Origin: Leifsonia shinshuensis
GTDB lineage: Bacteria; Actinomycetota; Actinomycetes; Actinomycetales; Microbacteriaceae
Length of the DNA stretch: 64,000 bases
Direction of reading: 5' to 3'
Assembly: GCF_014217625.1 (NCBI RefSeq)
Contig: NZ_CP043641.1
Span: 1,488,001-1,552,000 of the forward strand
Below the pieces are notes generated by a model that saw only the letters and a program-made list of their open reading frames with translations, was not told where the DNA came from and did not search any database. This document shows, piece after piece, positions 33,016 through 40,599 of this stretch. A program made the position numbers and the translations under genes. Numbering within the stretch: the stretch's first letter is position 1; every line of letters starts with the position of its first letter.

Positions 33016-34154
33016 GCGATTGCGCTCTCCTCGAGGGATGCCGAGCGCCAGGTCTCTGTGGAGGGGGCGGGGCGCTCGCAGGTGGTGGTCAGGGTGTGGA
33101 CGCCGTCGGTGCCGTTCGCGATCGCGTCCAGCACCTCTAGCACGTGCAGGGCGAAGCCGGCGCTGGTGCGGTGGGGCTCGCCGGTCAGGGCGGCGGCGAG
33201 GTCGGCGACGCCGGGACCGCGGAGCGGGAGCAGCTCCTCCAGGAGACCGTCCGTGAAGCCCTCGATGACGGGGGGCAGCTCGCGCCACTCCTCTTCTCCG
33301 TGCAGGCGCACCCGAACGGTGTCGTCGTAGTTGTTCGGGTCGGGGACGCTGAGCGTGCCCTTCGAGCCGTACAGCTCGATGAACGGGAGCTTGTGGTCCC
33401 AGACGTCGAAGCTGGCGAGCACGGTGCCGATGGCGCCGGACGCGAAGTCGAGCGTCGCCGAGGCGTGCGTCGGGATCGTCACGTCGATGGACTCCACGCG
33501 GCGCCCCGGGGTGGAGACCGGGCGGACCGTGCTGCCGATCCGGGCGCTGGCGTACACGCTCGCGACCGGGCCGAGGAGGTTGACCAGTGCGGCGATGTAG
33601 TACGGGCCCATGTCGAGCGCGGGGCCGCCGCCGGGGATGAAGAGGAAGGTGGGATCCGGGTGCCAGAGCTCGGCCTTGCTGTGGGTGACGAACGCGCTCG
33701 CACCGATCACCTCGCCGATCAGGCCTTCGTCCACCGCGGCGCGCGCGGTCTGTCCGGCCGAGCCGAGGAAGGTGTCGGGGGCGGAGCCGAACAGCACGCC
33801 GCGCTCGCGGGCCTCGGCGACGAGCGGGGCCGCCGTGGCGAAGGAGGCCGTGAGCGGCTTCTCCGTGAACACGTGCTTGCCCGTCGTGATGAGGGCGCGG
33901 GTCACGCTCTCGTGCGCCAGCGGAGGGGTGAGGTTGACGAGGATGTCGACGCCCTCCGCCGCGGCCAGCTCCTCCACGCTCGCGAACACCGGGACGCCGT
34001 AGCGCTCCCCCGCCGCCTGCGCGAGCTCCTGGCTCAGGTCGGTGCAGCCGACGATGCGGAGGCCGTCGAAGCGCTCCAGTCCGCGGAAGTACGCGCCCGA
34101 GATGTTGCCGCAGCCGACGATGCCGACCCCGATCCGGTCTTTCTGAACAGTCAC
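33012..34154 (-). CDS. Gfo/Idh/MocA family oxidoreductase
   Basis: 380-aa NAD(P)-dependent sugar/polyol dehydrogenase. Rossmann motif GVGIVGCGNISGAYFRGL sits at about 8-25; the conserved catalytic EKP lies in VFTEKPLTASF, and the GGGPALDMGPYYIAALV block contains the usual D-x-G-x-Y/H region. The start chosen is GTG 34154, behind GAAGAAGGG and next to the divergent ROK gene. First gene of the six-gene leftward operon. The substrate is unknown; inositol-like polyols are typical. Confidence 0.88.
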   Translation of the reverse strand: MTVQKDRIGVGIVGCGNISGAYFRGLERFDGLRIVGCTDLSQELAQAAGERYGVPVFASVEELAAAEGVDILVNLTPPLAHESVTRALITTGKHVFTEKPLTASFATAAPLVAEARERGVLFGSAPDTFLGSAGQTARAAVDEGLIGEVIGASAFVTHSKAELWHPDPTFLFIPGGGPALDMGPYYIAALVNLLGPVASVYASARIGSTVRPVSTPGRRVESIDVTIPTHASATLDFASGAIGTVLASFDVWDHKLPFIELYGSKGTLSVPDPNNYDDTVRVRLHGEEEWRELPPVIEGFTDGLLEELLPLRGPGVADLAAALTGEPHRTSAGFALHVLEVLDAIANGTDGVHTLTTTCERPAPSTETWRSASLEESAIA

Positions 34155-34223
34155 GCTGGCCCTTCTTCTTCGAAGCTCTCGGCGGAGGAAGCACGTTTGC
34201 TTTGCGCCGTTGAACGGGAACGT

Positions 34224-34248
34224 TAGCAATTATGCGCGGTAATAGCAA
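34224..34248. promoter_or_regulatory. Possible ROK operator/promoter patch
   Basis: AT-rich patch in the divergent promoter with a direct repeat TAGCAA at 34224-34229 and 34243-34248, spaced 19 bp apart, just ahead of an A/T run. It is a plausible site for the ROK regulator or for RNA polymerase; weak evidence. Confidence 0.3.
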
Positions 34249-34301
34249 AACTATTTTTTCTCGCGTAAGATCAGGCACTGGCACGAAGGGGTAGACCACA
34301 C

Positions 34302-35483
34302 ATGGATCATTCGGAGATGCGGCAGCGCAACGCCGCCAGCACGCTCGGCATCCTGTACCGCACCGGCCCGGCGAAGATGACCGAGCTGCAGCAGGAGTCC
34401 GGGCTGTCCCGGCGGACGATCGAGCTGATCCTCGACGACCTGATGGACACCGGCTGGGTCGTCGAGCTGGCCGCAGCCTCCCCCGACGCCCGCCCGGTCG
34501 GCCGGCCCGCACGGTCGTTCGCGTTCCGCTACGACGCCGCGTGCGTCGTCGCCCTGCAGCTGGAGGCCGGCCAGATCCACGCGACGGTCGCGGACCTCGC
34601 GACGACGATCCTCGGCGATCTGCGGGTCCCGCTGCCGATCAAGACCTCCCGCGCCGAGCGCCTCAGCCTCCTGGACGACTGCGTGACGCGCCTGCTGGAC
34701 GACGCCGGCGTCGACCGCTCGGCCGTCGTCGCCGTCACCGTCTCCACCCCCGGCATCGTGCGCGACGACGGCATGGTCGACCTCCCGATGACCATGCCCG
34801 AGTGGACCGGCTTCTCACTGCGCGACGCGGTCGGCGAGCTGTTCGACTGCCCGGTGCGCGTCGAGAACGACGCGAAGGTCGCCGCGCTCGGCGAGAAGTG
34901 GTCGCGCGACGGCGAGGTGCAAGACTTCGCCTACATCTTCTCGGACAGCGAGCGCATCGGCATCGGTCTGGTGCTGCGCAACGAGCTGTACCGCGGCCGC
35001 GACGGCGCCGCCGGCGAGGTGAGCTGGGCGCGCGACCTCGGCCTTCACGACCTGGTCAGCCCGCTGCTGGTCGACCTGGACGACGAGCTCGCGCCCGGCC
35101 ACGCGGCGACCTGGGAACTGGTGACGGCGGCCCGGGCCGGCGAGCGGCACGCGCTGGAGGAGGTCGACCGCCTCGCGAACGCGCTCAGCACCGGAGTCAC
35201 CCTGATCGCCTGGCTGCTCGCGCCGGAGGAGATCATCCTGGGCGGCTCGCTCGGTACCCTGCAGGACCTCCTGATCCCCGCGCTGGAGCGGAGACTCGCG
35301 ACCAACGACCGCCCGATCGAGACGCGCTTGCGCGGGTCGCAGTTCGGCGACGCCAGCGTCCTCACCGGCGCCCTGCGGATGTGCATCGAATCCCTGGCCG
35401 ACCAGCTCTTCACCCCCGCCGGAGTCGCCACCATCGGCCGCGCCCGCATCCCGGCGGCCTCCCCCGAGGAGGCCGCCAGCTAA
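34302..35483 (+). CDS. ROK family transcriptional regulator
   Basis: 393-aa ROK-type regulator: an N-terminal winged helix (NAASTLGILYRTGPAKMTEL, then SGLSRRTIELILDDLMDTGWV, about 10-55) joined to a sugar-kinase-like fold with VVAVTVSTPGIVRDDG and VRVENDAKVAALGE. The cysteine zinc motif normally found in ROK proteins (C-x-C-G-x2-G-C) is absent from the region after GAAGEVSWARDLG. So it probably binds a sugar or polyol without acting as a kinase. It is divergent from the Gfo/Idh-isomerase-ABC operon, which it most likely represses until the substrate is present. Confidence 0.88.
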   Translation: MDHSEMRQRNAASTLGILYRTGPAKMTELQQESGLSRRTIELILDDLMDTGWVVELAAASPDARPVGRPARSFAFRYDAACVVALQLEAGQIHATVADLATTILGDLRVPLPIKTSRAERLSLLDDCVTRLLDDAGVDRSAVVAVTVSTPGIVRDDGMVDLPMTMPEWTGFSLRDAVGELFDCPVRVENDAKVAALGEKWSRDGEVQDFAYIFSDSERIGIGLVLRNELYRGRDGAAGEVSWARDLGLHDLVSPLLVDLDDELAPGHAATWELVTAARAGERHALEEVDRLANALSTGVTLIAWLLAPEEIILGGSLGTLQDLLIPALERRLATNDRPIETRLRGSQFGDASVLTGALRMCIESLADQLFTPAGVATIGRARIPAASPEEAAS

Positions 35484-35490
35484 GCCCTCC

Positions 35491-35553
35491 CGCAGGTGAT
35501 CTCGGCCCGACACGCGCCCGGTCTCCTGCCGAAGCCCGTTCCGCAGGAGATCC
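35491..35553. repeat. Interleaved short inverted repeats after the ROK gene
   Basis: GGTCTCCTGC (35520-35529) and GCAGGAGATCC (35543-35553) form a hairpin with one bulged base. CGCAGGTGATCTC at 35491-35503 is a further related copy, next to GGCCCGACACGC, which resembles GGGCCGACACGCC in the 21-kb hairpin array. Likely a terminator between convergent genes. Confidence 0.5.
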
Positions 35554-35567
35554 TGACGCGTCTTCCT

Positions 35568-36062
35568 TCAGGAGACGACGTACTGCAACCCCACGGCCGT
35601 CTCCAGCGTCGCGCTGGCCGCGTGCAGCGACACGCTCCAGGTCTGGTCGCCGACCACGCCGTCCACCGCGACATGACCCCAGCCCTGGAACGCCTCCACC
35701 GAGGCGCGCGTGTGCGGCCCGAAGATACCGTCGATCCCGCCGGGCGTGACGCCTCCCCACTGGTCGGCGCCGTTGGTGAGGATGGTCTGGAGACTGGAGA
35801 CGACGGCCCCGCTCGACCCTTCGCTGAGCACCGGCATCGGCCCGCCGTCCGGCAGCGCCGCCCAGGTGAGCGGCCCGACGATCCCGTCCGGCGTCAGCCC
35901 GGCCCCGCTCTGGAAGTCGATGATCGCCGCCTTCGTCGCCGGCCCGAAGATCCCGTCCACGACGATGCCGAGGTTCGGCGTGCGCCGCACCGCCCGCTGG
36001 GCCCGCTTGACCGCGTCGCCGGTGTCCCCCTGCTGGACCGTCGGCTGACCTGGATTCGACAT
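35568..36062 (-). CDS. Peptidoglycan-binding protein with two PG_binding_1 domains
   Basis: 164-aa protein made almost only of two peptidoglycan-binding domains (about 8-72 and 78-150). Each carries the GIFGPATKAAIIDFQ / GIFGPHTRASVEAFQ and DGIVGPLTW / DGVVGDQTW signatures. No catalytic domain is attached. It has no signal peptide from the ATG at 36062, so export, if any, would use another route. Possibly a wall-associated or phage-derived binding module. The role is unclear. Confidence 0.85.
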   Translation of the reverse strand: MSNPGQPTVQQGDTGDAVKRAQRAVRRTPNLGIVVDGIFGPATKAAIIDFQSGAGLTPDGIVGPLTWAALPDGGPMPVLSEGSSGAVVSSLQTILTNGADQWGGVTPGGIDGIFGPHTRASVEAFQGWGHVAVDGVVGDQTWSVSLHAASATLETAVGLQYVVS

Positions 36063-36205
36063 GATGACTCCTCTCGTCCGCGGCTCCCCTGGCCCGGGCG
36101 CCGTCAGTGTGGCAGACCACCCCGTCTACGGCAAGGTGCGGTTCCTGGACGTTCTGCAAACGGCCCGCGTGGCCGCGACTGTCCCGCGAATGGGGGGCAT
36201 ACCGT

Positions 36206-36406
36206 ATGCGCATGGCGATCAGAATCGAACTGCGGACGGCGGACTGCCCCGTCTGCGGAAAGCGCATGGACGGCACGGTGAAGATGCTCGGCAACCCGGG
36301 CCAGGCCGGCTTCCGGACGGCCCCGCAGGATGTGCATTGCGTCTCGGGCTGCGAGCGGGCGCTCGGCGACAACCGGGAGCGGATGCTGGGGGTGTTCCAG
36401 GAGTAG
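36206..36406 (+). CDS. Small zinc-ribbon-like protein
   Basis: 66-aa protein (MRMAIRIELRTADCPVCGKR...). CPVC near residue 14-17 and HCVSGC near 46-51 could form a Cys4 or Cys3His zinc ribbon. Start ATG 36206 is preceded by GGGGGG at 8 nt; a second ATG is two codons on. It is divergent from the peptidoglycan-binding gene. I do not recognise a named family. Confidence 0.6.
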   Translation: MRMAIRIELRTADCPVCGKRMDGTVKMLGNPGQAGFRTAPQDVHCVSGCERALGDNRERMLGVFQE

Positions 36407-36486
36407 GGCGCGATTCATCCCCCTCTCCGCAGCAGCGACCGTCCGTTAGCGTGGGACCACCAGAAGGCACGCAGGGGGAAGAGGAC

Positions 36487-36936
36487 ATGACGAACACGGA
36501 CGACGCCGGCACGTTCACCGCCGAGGAGCGCGCCGCGATCAAGCAGCGCGCCGCCGAGCTGAAGGCGGAGGCCAAGCGCTCGAGGGGCGCAGAGAAGGCC
36601 GCGGCGGAGGCGGCGGAGGTGGTCGCGAAGATCGCCGCGATGCCCGACGGCGACCGCGAGCTGGCGGAACGCCTCCACACGATCGTCGCGGAGGAGGCCC
36701 CCGACCTCGCCCCGAAGCTGTTCTACGGCCAGCCCGGCTACGCCCGGTCGGGCAAGGTCGTCGTCTTCTTCCGCAGCGGGCAGCAGGACAACGAGCGCTA
36801 CTCCACCTTCGGCGTCAGCTCCCGCGCCACGCTCGACGACGAGAGCGGCATGTGGGCCACCTCGTACGCGCTCACCGCGCCGACGGAGGCCGCGTGGCAG
36901 CGGATCGCAGAGGTCGTCCGCGGGGCGGCCGGGTAA
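36487..36936 (+). CDS. DUF1801-like (YdhG-like) protein
   Basis: 149-aa protein. An N-terminal charged helical region (about 1-55, rich in Ala/Glu/Lys, probably coiled coil) is followed by a YdhG/DUF1801-like fold: HTIVAEEAPDLAPKLFYGQP (about 67-86), YARSGKVVVFFRSG and STFGVSSRATLDDESG. ATG 36487 follows GGGGGAAGAGGAC. Proteins of this family have no established reaction. It stands alone and is followed by a GC-rich hairpin. Confidence 0.75.
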   Translation: MTNTDDAGTFTAEERAAIKQRAAELKAEAKRSRGAEKAAAEAAEVVAKIAAMPDGDRELAERLHTIVAEEAPDLAPKLFYGQPGYARSGKVVVFFRSGQQDNERYSTFGVSSRATLDDESGMWATSYALTAPTEAAWQRIAEVVRGAAG

Positions 36937-37019
36937 CGACTCCCGTCACGGCTGCGGGTGATTGCGCTCCCGCATCCGATTCTTAGCCTCGTCTTAGTCC
37001 CGGTAGGTGAGGATTCACC

Positions 37020-37069
37020 AGCGGCGCCGGCGGCACCCTCCCCCAAGGCATGTCGTCGCCGGCGCCGCT
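37020..37069 (+). terminator. GC-rich hairpin after the DUF1801-like gene
   Basis: 13-bp inverted repeat AGCGGCGCCGGCG (37020-37032) / CGCCGGCGCCGCT (37057-37069) with a 24-nt loop. Upstream, TCTTAG occurs twice (near 36980 and 36991), a possible regulator repeat. The rest of 36937-37217 shows no gene. Confidence 0.55.
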
Positions 37070-37217
37070 TCCCTCCCCTCCGGCTCAGTGTGCTGTGCGA
37101 ACGTCGCATCCCGGCGCGAGCGATCGGCGCCGGGACCTCGTGAGGTCTAGGCAATTCTGCGAATGGCAGCCGAGTGCCGCGAGCCGTCACCATCAGCGGT
37201 GATGGGAGGTGATCACC

Positions 37218-37472
37218 ATGTTGCTTGGTTTCACGGTGACGGTTGCTGCCGCGTGTTTCTGTCTGAGCCCGGCGCCGGTGCCCGAGCAGGTCCCGGTCGC
37301 GCCTGACGCGCTCGTCACGACGATTCATGCTGCCGCGCCCGCGGACGCGATCCCGGAACGGTGCCTGACGTCGAGAGCGTGGTCCCATGCCGCCGCGGCG
37401 TGCCCGCGGATGCCAGTGGACCCGTTCGTCCATGCTGGAGCGCGACCGCTCCTGCTGGGCCGCGTTCGTTGA
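37218..37472 (+). CDS. Small Cys-containing hydrophobic-start peptide A (paralogue of the peptide at 37558)
   Basis: 84-aa peptide (MLLGFTVTVAAACFCLSPAP...). A short hydrophobic N-terminus with a C-x-C is followed by a Pro/Ala-rich middle and a C-terminal CPRMPVDPFVHAGARPLLLG block. It shares FTVTV-x3-AC-x-CL at the N-terminus and CPxMPVDPF-x3-GAR at the C-terminus with the facing peptide at 37558-37773. ATG 37218 directly follows GGAGGTGATCACC, a near-ideal ribosome site lying in the palindrome GGTGATCACC. The family is not recognised. Paired conservation at both ends argues it is a real gene. Confidence 0.6.
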   Translation: MLLGFTVTVAAACFCLSPAPVPEQVPVAPDALVTTIHAAAPADAIPERCLTSRAWSHAAAACPRMPVDPFVHAGARPLLLGRVR

Positions 37473-37480
37473 CGCCGTCG

Positions 37481-37518
37481 CTGACGAGTCGGAGGACTTC
37501 GGTCCCCCGTCTCGTCAG
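37481..37518. terminator. Short hairpin between the two facing small-peptide genes
   Basis: CTGACGAG (37481-37488) and CTCGTCAG (37511-37518) form an 8-bp stem with a 22-nt loop, 8 bp after peptide A stops and 39 bp before peptide B stops. Probable bidirectional terminator. Confidence 0.45.
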
Positions 37519-37557
37519 GGGGCGCGGTCGGGCGATTTCACCCACCGAAGGTGCTCG

Positions 37558-37773
37558 TCATCGCACGTGCAGCAGCCACAGTCTCGCGCCGACACTCTCG
37601 AACGGATCGACCGGCATCACCGGGCACGGCGCATGCAGGCGCGCCCACTCGGGTGCGGCCGCCAGGCACAGCGGCGGCGTCGGCCGGTCCTGCAGGGGTC
37701 GGAACGATGACAACGGCCCCGGCGTCAGGCAGAGGCACGCCGAGAGGACCGTCACTGTGAACTGCAGCATCAT
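37558..37773 (-). CDS. Small Cys-containing hydrophobic-start peptide B (paralogue of the peptide at 37218)
   Basis: 71-aa peptide (MMLQFTVTVLSACLCLTPGP...) with the same plan as peptide A: hydrophobic start with C-x-C, Pro-rich middle, C-terminal CPVMPVDPFESVGARLWLL. It is encoded on the opposite strand and converges on peptide A. The ribosome site GGAGGTG lies upstream of the first of two ATGs. The conserved CPxMPVDPF could be a binding or processing motif. It may be a membrane-inserted or exported peptide. Family unknown; the call rests on the internal duplication and good initiation signals. Confidence 0.6.
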   Translation of the reverse strand: MMLQFTVTVLSACLCLTPGPLSSFRPLQDRPTPPLCLAAAPEWARLHAPCPVMPVDPFESVGARLWLLHVR

Positions 37774-37891
37774 CTCCGAACACCTCCGCTCGGCAGCATG
37801 ATCGGCGCTGGCACCTGCCGCCGCCATGGGAAGAATTGCCCATACCGCGTCAGCCGCCCGGCTTCCACGATCGGTGGTGGAGGTGAATACC

Positions 37892-38002
37892 ATGTCCGAA
37901 CCCGAAGTGGCCGACCCGGACCACGTCGCCGACCGCACCCTCATCGCCTTCCCGGAGGCGATCGTCCCCTCACCGGAGCACCCGAAAGCCGGCCGACCAT
38001 GA
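37892..38002 (+). CDS. Short 36-aa acidic peptide coupled to a secreted peptide
   Basis: 36-aa frame (MSEPEVADPDHVADRTLIAF...) with no hydrophobic segment. ATG 37892 follows GGAGGTGAATACC, a strong ribosome site, and its TGA overlaps the next ATG (ATGA at 37999-38002), so it likely drives translation of the secreted peptide. It may be a leader, an immunity peptide, or only a translational coupler. No family recognised. Confidence 0.5.
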   Translation: MSEPEVADPDHVADRTLIAFPEAIVPSPEHPKAGRP

Positions 38003-38181
38003 ACGCTCGAATCCGCGCTGCCGCGACGACTCTCGCCGCCGTCGCTGCGGTGACGCTCACCGTCTCCGGCCCGGTCACCGCGGAAGCCAAGGTCAAGGGC
38101 GTCGACAGCGGGACTGTCACCGCGATGTACAAGCCGGGCCCGCCTCCCGTGTGGTGCGGGAGCGTCCGGCTCTGCTCGTAG
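37999..38181 (+). CDS. Small secreted peptide with two C-terminal cysteines
   Basis: 60-aa precursor. A basic start (MNARIRAAATT) and an Ala/Val/Leu core form a Sec signal peptide, with probable cleavage near VTAEA (about residue 30). The mature part would be about 30 aa, ending YKPGPPPVWCGSVRLCS, where two Cys six residues apart could form a disulfide. It is translationally coupled to the 36-aa frame and followed by two strong hairpins. It may be a signalling, wall or antimicrobial peptide; nothing in the sequence decides which. Confidence 0.6.
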   Translation: MNARIRAAATTLAAVAAVTLTVSGPVTAEAKVKGVDSGTVTAMYKPGPPPVWCGSVRLCS

Positions 38182-38215
38182 GACGACACGGCCTGACTCC
38201 CCGGGCGAGCGGGGA

Positions 38216-38249
38216 CGGCAGCCACCACCCGTCCCTCCGGTGGCTGCCG
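38216..38249 (+). terminator. Hairpin after the secreted-peptide gene
   Basis: 11-bp perfect stem CGGCAGCCACC (38216-38226) / GGTGGCTGCCG (38239-38249), 12-nt loop, 34 bp after the stop. Confidence 0.65.
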
Positions 38250-38255
38250 GGGCAG

Positions 38256-38297
38256 CGTCACCGGCCAGGCGTGGGGGTCACGGCCTGGCCGGTGACG
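38256..38297 (+). terminator. Second hairpin in tandem
   Basis: 15-bp perfect stem CGTCACCGGCCAGGC (38256-38270) / GCCTGGCCGGTGACG (38283-38297), 12-nt loop. It sits just before the left direct repeat of the tRNA-Pro insert. Confidence 0.65.
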
Positions 38298-38333
38298 TGG
38301 TCCGGGGATGGCCCTGGCGGGCGGGACCGGCGT

Positions 38334-38510
38334 TCTCCACGGGCGTCGCCAGGCTGCGCCCCACCCGCTCCCCCAGACGCCGTGCCTCGCGGAGCGAGGC
38401 CCGTCGCGCGGGGGCCCCGCGGGCCGGGACCCCGATAGTCAGCAGCGATTTCTGACGTCGGGCTGACGAGATTTGAACCTGCGACCCCTTGACCCCCGGT
38501 GAAGTGCGCT
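38334..38510. repeat. Left direct repeat of the tRNA-Pro-associated insert (attL-like)
   Basis: About 177 bp matching 40105-40341 on the same strand. The block 38344-38382 is identical over 39 nt to 40115-40153, and 38456-38510 matches 40287-40341 with four mismatches in 55. It includes a decayed tRNA-Pro 3' part. The right copy differs mainly by holding an extra 60-odd-bp hairpin. Together the copies bracket a low-GC Fic-type gene. The stretch 38182-38582 holds no protein gene. Confidence 0.8.
38459..38510 (-). pseudogene. Truncated tRNA-Pro 3' fragment
   Basis: Antisense to the numbering, this matches the 3' two thirds of the tRNA-Pro at 40289-40362: part of the D-side, the anticodon arm, T arm (GGTTCAAATC) and acceptor 3' strand (CAGCCCG). 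The 5' acceptor strand is missing. The anticodon loop reads CCGGGGG, with C replacing the invariant U33 and a mismatch in the stem, so it is not functional. It looks like the duplicated 3' end left by site-specific integration. Confidence 0.8.
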
Positions 38511-38582
38511 TGATCAAGGAAGGGGCTTGTGCTAGCCGGAGCGAGCTGCCCCCGTCGCGTTGGAGCCCGCTATCAGCTTTGC

Positions 38583-39782
38583 TTACACCCGCGCGAGCCT
38601 CTTGAGTAACTGGGAATATTCTAGGATAAAGAAGTCGGGGCCCTTGGCGTCCCCATAGAAAACTTCAGCGTCGAATCCATTTTCGGGATCAAGTTGTAAC
38701 TCACGTCTCATCCGCTTGATTATGCTCTTCGGAACTTCGCGTCCGTCGCTTGTATTTCTGTAGCGAGAACTAAGCTCCAGAGTCTTACGGCCGAGCAGGG
38801 TGCGACGTCCTGAAACGCGGCGCTTGACAAGCATCCACTCGCCGCGATCCGGGAGCACTTCGCAGCCCAATTCGCGCAGCCTGTGCGAGAGTTCGCGCCA
38901 CGTTACCGCGCGATCCTCGCGTCGAATCTGCCTCGTGCGCTTGTGAATCCAATTGGCTATTGCTAAAACCTCACGATCGGCGATCCGGTCATATTCCACG
39001 TCCGGGTCAAGGAGCCCATGCGCGGCCACCTGGACCATGAACCGGTAGAGGTCTGCCTCATCGGATTGAATTACTAGATTGTGCCGGTCGAGAAACACGA
39101 GCATCGCTACGAGAGCCGTTCGCTTATTGCCGTTGTGAAAAGGGTGGTTCTGAACGATCGAGTGAAGCAAAGCCGCGGCCGATGACTCGACGGTTGTGTA
39201 TTTCATCTGGTCGCCGAAAGACGCAGCCGGTCGGCCAGCCGCGCTCTCTAGCAGGGCTCGGCTTTTGACTCCCGGCGGTGAAATGGGATCGTCGGTTGAT
39301 TGGAAGTCCACTGTCAAGGCCACATGCACTTGTTCAATTTCAGCTGCACTCAAATAGTTGCAACTTCTCGTATTTCCAGGGACCTCCCACACCAACGGTG
39401 GCGCCTGGGGTTTTGGCTCGCTGGTCACCTCTTGATCGCGCTTGCGAAATTCCCGAGAAGGATGGTGCTCCAGCCGCCTAATCGCACCTTTCGGGAGGGT
39501 GCTTGCTGCGGGGTGAACCCGCACTCCTAACTCAGCGAGGTATTCGACAAGCTCCGCGCGTGACACGGAGAGCTCATCGAGCCAGTAGCTGATCCGCTTC
39601 AACCTGGATCCCTCGATGCCTGTTGCGCGTTCCGCCGCGGCGACGTCGCTGGGATGGATTCGCGAGTTTGCATCCATCGGGTATTCGATCTTTTCGCCCC
39701 AGAGGGCTAGGAGTACCTGTTCGACGTCAAGACCCGACGCAGAACTCAACGTACCTACCGTCCAACTTCGACGCTTTGCCAT
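38583..39782 (-). CDS. Fic/Doc-fold protein with two N-terminal IF2N-like helical modules
   Basis: 399-aa protein, probably a toxin or protein-modifying enzyme. The Fic/Doc core spans about 144-285, from LSAAEIEQVHVALTVDF to the motif HPFHNGNKRTALVAMLVFL (213-231). The motif differs from the usual HPFx[D/E]GN: Asn217 stands where Fic and Doc proteins have the Mg-binding acid. Residues about 6-55 (WTVGTLSSASGLDVEQVLLAL) and 63-106 (LDELSVSRAELVEYLAELGV) look like tandem IF2 N-terminal-type helical modules. The segment 293-322 (TWRELSHRLRELGCEVLPDR) recalls the HicA double-stranded-RNA-binding fold. ATG 39782 follows GAGGAA. Base composition is much less GC-rich than the flanks. No antitoxin gene is evident. 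Confidence 0.78.
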   Translation of the reverse strand: MAKRRSWTVGTLSSASGLDVEQVLLALWGEKIEYPMDANSRIHPSDVAAAERATGIEGSRLKRISYWLDELSVSRAELVEYLAELGVRVHPAASTLPKGAIRRLEHHPSREFRKRDQEVTSEPKPQAPPLVWEVPGNTRSCNYLSAAEIEQVHVALTVDFQSTDDPISPPGVKSRALLESAAGRPAASFGDQMKYTTVESSAAALLHSIVQNHPFHNGNKRTALVAMLVFLDRHNLVIQSDEADLYRFMVQVAAHGLLDPDVEYDRIADREVLAIANWIHKRTRQIRREDRAVTWRELSHRLRELGCEVLPDRGEWMLVKRRVSGRRTLLGRKTLELSSRYRNTSDGREVPKSIIKRMRRELQLDPENGFDAEVFYGDAKGPDFFILEYSQLLKRLARV

Positions 39783-40103
39783 GACTATGCGTTCCTCGTC
39801 GATATTGGCAGACAAGCTCTCATTGATTGTGCGAGGGCTACGCCACTCCGGAATGCTGCAGTCGCGTTCGCGGCCGCGGGACGAAGGCACGCCTCCATCG
39901 CGTTCTCATGGGCTCCACCTTGCAAAGCCACACTCATTTGTCCTCGTTCGACCATCTTTTCGTAGTCGGCCTTCCCCACGTCATTTCGTTCACTCTGCTC
40001 TCTCCTTGCCAGACTTAGACAGGCTAGGGCTATGACCGAGGTGTTACGGATTCCCAGAAGGAGGGGTGTCATTGTCCGTTCAAGCAGAAGAGTTCCGTCC
40101 GCC

Positions 40104-40362
<259 letters not shown>

Positions 40363-40556
40363 TTGCTGTCCCACCCAGGCCGTGAGAGCGCCAAGCGAGA
40401 CAACTCGTCTATCTTAGCGTGTCGACGGGGCCGGTCGTGACCAACCCGAAAGCCACCGTGGGCCCCGCCGACACAGCGCCGCGCGGCCTGCCTCCCGACG
40501 AGGAGGCGCGACGCGACGCCCGGACCTCCCGCCCCGCAGCGGTGCGTCCAGGTGGG

Positions 40557-40598
40557 TCGGCGGCGGGATGCGCGAACCGGGCAGCATCCCGCCGCCGA
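40557..40598 (-). terminator. Terminator of the GH18/glycosyltransferase operon
   Basis: Perfect 15-bp stem TCGGCGGCGGGATGC (40557-40571) / GCATCCCGCCGCCGA (40584-40598), 12-nt loop, directly after the GH18 stop on the minus strand. Confidence 0.8.
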
Positions 40599-40599
40599 G

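Noticed and set aside
38459..38510. A second functional tRNA (Pro-CGG)
   Set aside because: The 5' acceptor strand is missing, U33 is C and the anticodon stem has a mismatch.
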